This document shows, piece by piece, positions 55,077 to 64,000 of a DNA stretch of 64,000 nt. The DNA comes from Epiperipatus broadwayi (Eukaryota > Onychophora > Udeonychophora > Euonychophora > Peripatidae). The notes below the pieces were generated by a model that was not told the DNA's origin, did no database searches, and saw nothing but the letters and a program-made list of their open reading frames with translations. Each line of letters starts with the position of its first letter. Within the stretch, counting starts at the first letter, position 1. The stretch is from contig JAQFVV010000001.1 of assembly GCA_028023455.1 (NCBI GenBank), forward strand, positions 25,657,401-25,721,400, given 5' to 3'. A program made the translations under genes and the position numbers.

Positions 55077-56652
55077 TTCCTATCTCTAGTTATTTATTAC
55101 ACTATCACATCTTTAAATTATGTTTTATGATTGAAATCCACTAATTATGATGATGACTAAGCTATTTTTTTTTCGCAAAAAAAAAAAAATCAACCTTAAG
55201 AAAACTACAAATTTCTTTAATCAAAGAATTGAATTTTATTATTACTTATTAATATACATTGAAAAATATACATAAAAATCAATAGATTGGTTACATTTAA
55301 TGATAACAACAACAAATATAATCCACCTCCCTATTTTCCCCCAAATAAATTTAAAGTCAATCTTTAGTAGCATATAATATGATATATGGATGTCACATTT
55401 AGTAGGTATAAAGATATTTCAAATAGTGGAAAATTTTGATTTCATAAATAAACACTCGAACATAAATTTTATGTATAAAATTTTAAAAATAATCCAGCAG
55501 TAAGTAGAGAAAATTCATTTAAAGTACGAAGGTAGGAATAACTAAAGAGAAATCTGTTTCTAATTATAATTCTCATTCATTCTGTTCCCACCATTAAGCG
55601 AGATTACTGATTACCATAAATTTATTTCTTACTATAACAACTTTCTACTCTTATTCTCTTTCTGGATTTGTACATTCAGACCCAACATATATTCATGCAG
55701 GCATATATATATATAATTATGTCGGTGTGTTATTTTCTACCATTAATAAATCCTGTATTTGACCTTTAAATATAATAAGAATAATATATAATAAAAAAAA
55801 CATTTTTTTTCATGATTTCCAAAATTAATAAACAAAAAAAAAAACATTTTAAAAAAATACTTACGTATATAAATGATTACATATAATGATTATAATAAAA
55901 TAACAAATAATATAATCTTGATATATTCAATATTCATCATTATTGAAAATCCCCTTTTTAATAATTTATGTTTATTTTAATGCTTTGGAGAGACAGAGAA
56001 ATGGACATTAATAATAACAAAAAAAAAATTTGCTCAAAGTTATTAAAAAAGATTATATTATTAGGCATTTCTTCTTCTTCCAATGTAGAAACCGTTTCAG
56101 TTAGTGTAAAGAATTTTATTCAAAGTAAGGTTTATTAAAGATTAGAAATTTGAATTCAGCCACACACACGTATAGATAGAGATTACAGCAATTTAGTTGG
56201 AAAATTTCTTTAAAGCTCAGTCTAGTAATTTTTTTCTTATTTTATTGTGATAATGATGCTGACATGAGTCTTGGACAACAATGATCAGTGTACAGTCTGT
56301 ATTTCTTTAGGGACACTTTTCTTTAGTATTGTAATGAGTTCTTTTCTTTTTCTTGTTTTTCTTTTCTGCTCTGTCTGTAGTCATGCCAATAGATGAATGT
56401 ATATTTTTCTTCTCTTCATTCACTTCTTGCATTTTATTCTCTATGTTTTATTTGAATCCATCAATGGGAAATATGAAGCAATAGCAAGGTGGGAGTCTTC
56501 TTTAGTCTCTGGTGATCACCATAAGATGTTTCTTGGTTTCATTTTCTATTTAAATTTTCAGATGTGCTAGCATTCTTACATGGCCAATCAGCACTCAAAC
56601 AAAATATATCAATTTTAGCATTGCATTTTGTTGTAGAATCTCATATATATAT
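55077..56652. other. AT-rich DNA, no gene seen
   Basis: No gene recognised. It ends in the (AT)n tract where LTR element B is inserted. Confidence 0.5.
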
Positions 56653-58849
56653 TGAACCGGAGTGAAATCCGATTCAATGGTGATATTACAAAAAAAAAAA
56701 AAAGTTAAGTTCTTTAATTTTCACTAAACTTAATTTTCGTTAAATCTTATTTAATGTTTAAATTTTTATTATTATTTAAAAAGAATATGTGTATCAAAAT
56801 ACACACGTTGCGTTTATATGTAAAACGGATCATTTTAATGTTTATCGATATATTTTAAAATAGTTTTCTTATACCGCTTGTTTTTACTTTAAATCAATTT
56901 GATTTAAAAACAAGCTGGCTAGCTAATTGCATTCCTGTTGCTTTTATTTTAATTATTGTAGATTAATTCTAAAAGTGGAGATTTGATTTTTTATGTAGTG
57001 GTTTTTGTTTTAATAAACCCTGGGTAGAATTCTTAGATTAGATTGAGCTGGAGATTAATATTTGCCCTGCCTTAGGCGTAGCATTCAACAACAAGAAAAG
57101 TCTTTCGCAGGAAATGGAGCAAGGTATAAATAGCCCCAAAAATTTGGACAGTTAATTAATTCATTATTCTTAACTAGACAAGCTGTTTCTCAAGTGAAAG
57201 TTTATATCAGTTTAGACATTTAAATTCTTAAAGGAAATTAGCTGTTATTAAACCATTTCGCTTGCAACAAGGTGACAAATATTATATGTGTTATCACCAA
57301 AAGAATGGCTTGCTAACCTAACAAAAGACAGATCCCTAACTTCCAAATTTGCTCCAGTAATGCCTTAAACATCTAGAAGAAGTGAGAACCTCTTTACCTC
57401 TACCTTGCCACTGTCTGAGGACTTGAAATGAATTAGAATAATAGTGTGCACTCTATGTGAACATTGTTTTTACCGAAAGGTAACTATTTTCTTTTTTATT
57501 CTTCCCAGGGTAAATTAATTCTCATTAAATCTCCACTCAGTCTAATTAAAAATGTGTATTCATAAGCTTAAGTAATCTATTTAGCCTCATATTTAATATT
57601 TGCTGTGTTTTCCAGTATCTTGTAGTGTGTCTTGGAATCTCAGTTTTAAGATTCCAAGTTACTTTCAATTTTTGTTTATTGGAGAGTGACGAGTGAGTTT
57701 TCCATTTTTATGTAAGACTTTTATAAATGCTTTGGCAGTCATGCCTTTTAAATGCTTACCTGTAATTATGTTATTATTCAATAATTAATTTTAAACTTTG
57801 TGTTTGCCCTATTGCTAAACCTCCAAAAATCTTTTGGCTGGTGAGTTTATTATCTAATTTTCCGCAGGTGGAGATTTTTGTTTTTTATATCTCTGAAAGC
57901 AGAAATTAGAATTGTGTTTTTCTTTGTAATTTTATAAGTTGTCAGTAGGAAGATAAAATTTATCCCTTTTTAAATTACAGGTAAGCGATACTTTTGTTCT
58001 AATAAAGTATTCAAAACTTTTAATATTTTTGTACTCATGTGCACTCTCCGATAGATTTACTTTTTTTGTATTTATTCCATGTGCTTTAAATTTATCAGAG
58101 CGTGTACTCAGAGTTTGTTTGTAATTCATTTTCTTTAATTGCTGGGGCAGACGTAACTGGTTTTCTAATGATTTACTTTTCTCTTATTGAGACCCTTAAT
58201 TATTAATTTAAGAGTAATTTTCGCCAATCAATTGGCTGGAATTCACCTATTTTAATTGTTTTTCTTCATTTCAATCATATTTTTTGGTTGTTCTTGAGGT
58301 GGATCAATCACCGTTATTTTAAATGTAATAATAGGTGCAGCTCATACCGACATAAGGACATTCGGGGTCTGACCATTTTTGGACCTTGAAAAGCTCGTTG
58401 GCACTGGTTTCTTTGATCTGTTTCAAGAGCATATTGTTTAAATATCTGAAAGTGAAAACCAATGTTTGGGTGAATCCTCGGCTGAATAAAATTTGCTTCT
58501 TCTCTTTATAATTCGTTTGTTAGAAGATTAGTCAGTCTGTCATAGCTTTGCCTTTAGTATTTCTGGTGCACACCTGAGTTAACCCTATTTATTGTGTCAA
58601 TAAATTATACTTCATAATTTATTTTCTCTTAATAAAATTTTAGAATTTGTTTCAACTTAATTTGGCTGATGTTTGTCTTTATGCTTTTTGTCTCAATTGT
58701 CTAAAGAATTTAAAATCTCTTGTTTCTCCTCGAGTCTAGTCGGTGCAAACCATCATCATCATCTATTCTGATCACAGCAAATAAATTTTCCAGATATGTA
58801 GTGATCTGGTAGAGCCCTCTGTATCAGAATAGATTGCATATCTTGCACA
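56653..58849 (+). repeat. 5' LTR of element B
   Basis: Partner of 60428-62614. It contains TATAAATAG at 57125. A minus-strand frame of 65 codons (57932-58129, MNYKQTLSTRSDKFKAHG...) has a matching 64-codon frame in the other LTR. There is no recognised function. Confidence 0.8.
57125..57133 (+). promoter_or_regulatory. TATA box in 5' LTR of element B
   Basis: GGTATAAATAGCCCC, a strong TATA-box match in locally GC-richer context, about 470 bp into the LTR. Transcription would begin about 25-30 bases downstream, near 57155. Confidence 0.6.
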
Positions 58850-59031
58850 TAGGATAGTAATTTTTAGTGCTACCAATGTAGGGCTTCAAGTTTTCAAGCC
58901 CATGTGAGATTTTGTTAGACAATTGAGAAAGACTTCAGGTGTAAGAGACAAGATCTAATAGGTGGAGGTTCGGTTTTTGTTAATTATTGCATGTGTTTTG
59001 GAGCAGTTTGGTAGAATGGGGTTCGTCTTCT

Positions 59032-59350
59032 TTTTAATGAAATAATTAGAAACAGTAAAAAGAGTATGTTCTAAAAAGTTTGTCAGAGTTATTTTTATCT
59101 GAAGAGTTAAATATAGTTCATCTTTCTTTTATATGAAATAAATTATAAACAGTAAAAAGAGTATTGTCTAAAAAGTCTGTCAAAGTAATTTTATTTGAAG
59201 AGTTAAATATAGTTCATCTTCCTTTTAATGAAATAATTTAGAACAGTAAAAAGAATATTTTCTAAATGTCTGAGTTAATTTTTTTTGAAGAGTTAAATAT
59301 AGTTCGTCTTTGTTAGGAAATAATTTATAGAAAACAGTAAATAGCGTTTT
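59032..59350 (+). repeat. Leader tandem repeats of element B, about 3.4 units of 95 bp
   Basis: Each unit has aatgaaataattagaaacag or a variant, then taaaaagagtat, a tctaaaaagt block and gaagagttaaatatagttc. Units begin near 59032, 59133, 59231 and 59321. They lie between the 5' LTR and the gag-like ORF. Confidence 0.8.
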
Positions 59351-59415
59351 ATTTGCTTTTAGATTTTTAGGTTTTTTTTAAGAAGTTAGTATTGCAAATT
59401 TAGTCTGGTGCAAAA

Positions 59416-60090
59416 ATGGGAATAGTTGAAAAAGATGAGTCAGAGATACAGATGATGATGAAGATGATGATGGACATGATGAGAGAAATGAAGGAGATGT
59501 GCCAACAAATGAAGAAAGAAATTAGGGAATTCAAAGCAGAAATGATTAGAGAAATGAAAGAGATGAGGGGAGAAATAATGGGAAGAGTAGAAGAAACTCA
59601 GAAAGTAGAAAAATTAGATGTTATAAAAGATATAGAAATTGAAGTAGCACAATATAGTGTTAAAACAGATAAGGTGGAAATAAAGTTAGAAATAAGCACA
59701 GATGGATTACAAATAGAAAGTGGGGTGGAAAATCTAGTAAATGTAGATAAAGAAATAGAAGAAAGTTATAAGGTAAAAACAGAAAAGCAGGTAGAAAAGC
59801 CTCCGCATGAAACTAACAATAAATTTGTTTTAATAATGATTTGTTGTGAAAATGAATTTGAAGAGAAGAAAAGAGTTAGAAAAAAGATTAAGAAATATGA
59901 TTTTAAGGTTGAAATAGAAACCATATATAAAAAGATTTTAGGTCAAACATTCAAAAAGTTCGTAGACAATAAATTCTTTCCGTATACTAATGCTGATAGT
60001 TGGAGTAATAAAATGGGACACTTAGTAGAAAGGTGTTTTGCTAGGCCTAAAGACTTTCAGACATATGAGATAGAAAACAAAATAGAATGA
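59416..60090 (+). CDS. Gag-like coiled-coil protein of element B
   Basis: 224 codons, intact, starting at the first ATG after the leader repeats. Residues 1-60 are a Met-, Glu- and Lys-rich amphipathic stretch (MMMKMMMDMMREMKEM) that should form a coiled coil. Residues 60-130 are acidic with Val/Lys. Residues 130-224 include KKRVRKKIKKYDFKVEIE, a short basic segment, and a Trp/Cys-containing end (SWSNKMGHLVERCFARP). There is no zinc knuckle and no recognisable capsid motif. Its position as the sole ORF between two LTRs and its coiled-coil start suggest a reduced Gag that could multimerise. I do not recognise a family, and the Gag role is an inference from context. Confidence 0.6.
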   Translation: MGIVEKDESEIQMMMKMMMDMMREMKEMCQQMKKEIREFKAEMIREMKEMRGEIMGRVEETQKVEKLDVIKDIEIEVAQYSVKTDKVEIKLEISTDGLQIESGVENLVNVDKEIEESYKVKTEKQVEKPPHETNNKFVLIMICCENEFEEKKRVRKKIKKYDFKVEIETIYKKILGQTFKKFVDNKFFPYTNADSWSNKMGHLVERCFARPKDFQTYEIENKIE

Positions 60091-60427
60091 GAAAGAGACA
60101 AGAGAAGTTTGTATAAGCTAAAAAATATAATAGAGGGAAAGGAACATATTTCAGTAAGTTAATAAAAGGAGTAAAAGAACCGCCAGACAAAAGTTAAGGG
60201 TTCAGCATTTAGCAATCAGACGGATTGTTTTTAATAAAAATAAAAAAAGATTTTGTTAATGAATTATGAGAATGGAGAAAGGTTTTGATTAAAATGAAAT
60301 ATTGTTTTGTTTTTCATGAGTGCGAGGCAAACGTTTGGCCGAATTTCTAAAAATATTTTTAAAAAGTTTATAGTTTAAAAAAAAAGGTACAGGAATGTTT
60401 TTTTTTTTGATCACATTTTGAGGCAGT
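60091..60427 (+). other. 3' untranslated interior of element B
   Basis: Purine-rich stretches (about 60088-60145, gagggaaagg) lie away from the LTR. The bases directly before 60428 (ttttgaggcagt) make a poor polypurine tract. Confidence 0.5.
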
Positions 60428-62614
60428 TGAACAGGAGTGAAATCTGATTTAATGGTGATATTACAAGAAAGAAAGTTAAGTTCTTTAATTTTCACTAAAC
60501 TTAATTTTCGTTAAATCTTATTTAATGTTTAAATTTTTATTATTATTTAAAAAGAATACATGTATCAAAATACACACCCGTTTATATGTAAAACGGATCA
60601 TTTTAATGTTTATCGATTTATTTTAAAATAGTTTTCTTATACCGCTTGTTTTTACTTTAAATCAATTTGATTTAAAAACAAGCTGGCTAGCTAATTGCAT
60701 TCCTGTTGCTTTTATTTTAATTATTGTAGATTAATTCTAAAAGCGGAGATTTGATTTTTTATGTAGTGGTTTTTGTTTTAATAAACCCTGGGTAGAATTC
60801 TTAGATTAGATTGAGCTGGAGATTAATATTTGCCCTGCCTTAGGCATAGCATTCAACAACAAGGAAAGTGTTTCATGGGAAATGGAGCAAGGTATAAATA
60901 GCCCCAAAAATTTGGACAGTTAATTAATTCATTATTCTTAACTAGACAAGCTGTTTCTCAAGTGAAAGTTTATATCAGTTCAGACATTTAAATTCTTAAA
61001 GGAAATTAGCTGTTATTAAACCATTTTGCTTGCAACAAGATGACAAATACTATACGTGTTATCACCAACAGAATGGCTTGCTAACTTAACAAAAGATGGA
61101 TCCCTAACTTCCAAATTTGCTCCAGTAATGCCTTAAACATCTAGAAGAAGCTGGAACCTCTTTACCTCTACCTTGCCACTATCTAAGGACCTGAAAATGA
61201 ACTAAAATAATAGTGCGCACTCTACGTGAACATTGTTTTTACCGAAAGGTAACTATTTTCTTTTTTATTCTTCCCAGGGTAAATTAATTCTCATTAAATC
61301 TCTGCTCAGTCTAATTAAAAATGTGTATTCATAAGCTTAAGTAATCTATTTATCCTCATATTTAATATTTGCCATGTTTTCCAGTATCTTGTAGTGTGTC
61401 TTGGAATCTTAGTTTTAAGATTCCAAGTTACTTTCAATTTTTGTTTATTGGAGAGTGACGAGTGAGTTTTCTATTTTTATGTAAGACTTTTATAAATGCT
61501 TTGGCAGTCATGCCTTTTAAATGCTTACCTGTAATTATGTTATTATTCAATAATTAATTTTAAACTCTGTGTTTGCCCTATTGCTAAACCTCCAAAAATC
61601 TTTTGGCTGGAAACTTTATTATCTAATTTTCCGCAGGTGGAGATTTCATTTCTTATATCTCTGAAAGCGGAAATTAGAATTGTGTTTTTCTTTGTAATTT
61701 TATAAGTCATCAGTAGGAAGATAAAATTTATCCCTTTTTAAATTACAGGTGAGCGATACTTTCATTCTGCTAAAGTATTTAAAACTTTTAATATTTTCGT
61801 ACTCATGTGCACTCTCCGATAGATTTATTTTTGTATTTCTTACATGTGCTTTAAATTTATCAGAGCGTGTACTCAGAATTTGTTTGTAATTCATTTTCTT
61901 TAATTGCTGGGGCAGACGTAACTGGTTTTCTAATGATTTACTTGTCTCTTATTGAGACCTTTAATTATTAATTTTAGAGTAATTTTCGCCAATCGTTTGG
62001 CTGGGATTCACCAGTTTTAATTGTTTTACTTCATTTCAATCATATTTTTCGGTTGTTCTTGAGGTGGATCAATCACCATTATTTTAAATGTAATAATAGG
62101 TGCAGCTCATACTGACATAAGGACATTCGGGGTCTGACCATTTTTGGACCTTGAAAAGCTCATTGGTGCTGGTTTCTTTGATCTGTTTCAAGAGCGTATT
62201 GTTTAAATATCTGAAAGTGAAAACCAATGTTTGGGTGAATCCTCAGCTGAATAAAATTTGCTTCTTCCCTTTATAATTCATTTATTAGAAGATCAGTCAG
62301 TCTGTCATAGCTTTGCCTTTAGTATTTCTGGTGCACGCCTGAGTTAACCCTATTTATTGTGTCAATAAATTATACTTCATAATTTATTTTCTCTTAATAA
62401 AATTTTAGAATTTGTTTCAACTTAATTTGGCTGATGTTTGTCTTTATGCTTTTTGTCTCAATTGTCTAAACAATTTAAGATCTCTTGTTTCTCCCTGAGT
62501 CTAGTCGGCGCAAACCATCATCATCATCTATTCTGATCACAGTAAATAAATTTTCCAGATACGTAGTGATCTGGTGGAGCCTTCTGTATCAGAATAGATT
62601 GAATATCGAGCACA
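60428..62614 (+). repeat. 3' LTR of element B
   Basis: Partner of 56653-58849 with scattered substitutions and small indels. It has TATAAATAG at 60893 and the paired minus-strand small frame at 61700-61894. Confidence 0.8.
60893..60901 (+). promoter_or_regulatory. TATA box in 3' LTR of element B
   Basis: Same GGTATAAATAGCCCC context as in the 5' LTR. Confidence 0.55.
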
Positions 62615-64000
62615 ATATATATATATATATATATAATACTTAATATTCACTAAAAAATATTTTTTTCCTGACTATATGTGCTCACCTTGGTCACATCACA
62701 GCATTCTTATCCATTGGAAGATTTATAGATGAGTGTCTACCTGATTATCTGGAAAATGACTTTATCTATACATCTGTAATACAATTAGTTGATAGATGAA
62801 ATGTATTCTTTAATGGTCTCCAATAATTAGCAGTTTCTTTTTTTAATTTTAATAATTTACTGAGTTCTTCTTTCTCCCTCTTTTTTAACAATGAAGTTAT
62901 CTTGACTTTATATTTTCTAACATTATAATTTTTTTAATCTTTTAAAATTGACTATCTCTCTCTTTTTTAACACTTAAAACAATTTAACGTAACTATTTTG
63001 CTGGCAAAGCAGCCATATTGAATATTTAAAAAATTATGTTAAACCAGAAATTTTATAACTTAAGTTTGTATTATTAAAAATGACTTAATATATATTGTTT
63101 AAAACATAAAATACCAAAGAATATAATTATGCTGAAAAAAATATAGTCATGGATATTCAAAGTAATAAAAAAAAAAATTTAATATTTCTAATATTTATTT
63201 CCATATTATTAAATAAATTCTAAATTTTCATGCATAAATTTAAAAACTTTTGTTAATAAATTATTTGCATTTATCATTAAATTTTCAATAAATTGATATA
63301 TAATAACACTTACCTAAAGTAATCCATCACTTGAACACTTTGTAGAATAAAGATGTAAGTACTTTTCATTTTTCCTAGTAACCCTTCAATGTGTTTTTCC
63401 ATACAGAGATTTGCAATGAATATATCATCCCTAATAATCAGTAGTTAATATTAATCAATAATTAGTATAATTTGAATATTATAATAAAGAACTTCAATAA
63501 AATTTGTAATTTACTAAAAATTACTACTAAAATAGTCACTATACACAAAATAAAACAATAAAACAAAATAAAAAGTGAATGAAATGCTAAATTCATTATA
63601 TAGTTAAACTTAAAGTACATAAGTTAGTGATTTAGAATCAGTGCAATGTAGTATTATTTATCCTACCTGTCATCTTGTGTCAAACACTTTATCTTGTTAG
63701 ATAGAATTTACCTAAAATATAAAATCAAGTGATTATTACAAAATAATAGCTTATAATTAAAATAATACTGCAACCAAATGGAAATACAACTTGCTGATTA
63801 GACCTACTGATGAGCATCTACATGGGGAGATCATGACTGAGCTGGCATGCTAGTTGACATTCCTGCAGAAGTGTTGGGTTGTTTGAAATGTGTCACCTAT
63901 CACACTTTCACTGTGATAAATAGCTCAAATACCCAGACATTGGCCAGCATAAGAAATTGTGTCTTTGCCTGTATACAACTCCATATGGCACATATCCATT
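62615..64000. other. AT-rich DNA, then less AT-rich end
   Basis: Starts with the (AT)n flank of element B. 63790-64000 has a more balanced base composition and may be part of an element that continues beyond the window. No motif is recognised. Confidence 0.5.

Larger units (their letters stand above)
56653..62614 (+). mobile_element. Gag-only LTR retroelement B with 2.2 kb LTRs
   Basis: Direct repeats 56653-58849 and 60428-62614 start TGAAC and end GCACA (TG...CA). They flank a 1.58 kb interior with one gag-like ORF on the plus strand. Each repeat has a TATAAATAG box on the plus strand, in agreement with the ORF. Flanks on both outer sides are (AT)n, so any short target duplication is hidden. 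No pol motif is present, so it is non-autonomous. By eye the LTRs are about 96-97% identical, so it is younger than element A. The polypurine tract expected before 60428 is weak, and no primer binding site is recognised; these are the main doubts. Confidence 0.78.

Noticed and set aside
59416-60090. Host coiled-coil gene
   Set aside because: It lies alone between two 2.2 kb direct repeats with TATA boxes and has no introns; an element gene fits better.

Overview
This is AT-rich DNA from an animal, most likely an invertebrate. It has no bacterial gene order, no convincing host protein-coding gene, and a dense set of retroelements typical of metazoans: Penelope-like elements (PLE), RTE-like, Jockey-like and L1/Tx1-like non-LTR elements, LTR retroelements with very long LTRs, and tRNA-derived SINEs. 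The species cannot be named from the sequence alone. Almost everything readable as protein is a retroelement, and most copies are broken.

Layout. 304-8456 is a gag-only LTR retroelement on the minus strand with 2.8 kb LTRs. 9.1-17.1 kb holds decayed non-LTR and PLE fragments plus several large inverted repeats. 17230-18414 is a non-autonomous DNA transposon with a 22 bp terminal inverted repeat and a TA target duplication. 18.4-38.3 kb is mostly plain AT-rich DNA with small repeats: a pair of 137 bp direct repeats, a PLE 3' fragment with a hammerhead-like core at 28.3 kb, an inverted-repeat element at 29.2 kb, and a compound direct and inverted repeat at 33.3-34.1 kb.

The centre of interest is 38364-51686. 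Five long (ATT)n arrays, all ATT on the plus strand (about 1.3 kb in total), alternate with four retroelements: array, full-length L1/Tx1-like LINE (minus), array, 5'-truncated Jockey-like LINE (plus), array, second L1/Tx1-like LINE with an inverted 5' end (minus and plus), array, tandem Penelope-like element (plus), array. The elements face both ways while the microsatellite keeps one strand. This suggests repeated insertion into one (ATT)n/(TAA)n locus. The first LINE's ORF1 carries a CCHC knuckle and an AT-hook-like basic motif, which could relate to such targeting. That ORF1 is also interrupted by 19 bases identical to an Illumina adapter, which looks like an assembly artefact.

51.7-56.6 kb holds two copies of a very short tRNA-derived SINE, each with a clear target site duplication, and a foldback element. 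56653-62614 is a second LTR retroelement with 2.2 kb LTRs, a TATA box in each LTR, leader tandem repeats and a single coiled-coil gag-like ORF, the most intact reading frame in the window. The remainder to 64000 is AT-rich DNA without recognised genes.

How the parts work together: neither LTR element has its own pol, so both would need enzymes from other elements. The SINEs would need a LINE's enzymes. The LINE and PLE copies here are all disrupted, although the PLE has only two disabling changes. All element classes were assigned by eye from motifs; no database search was run.
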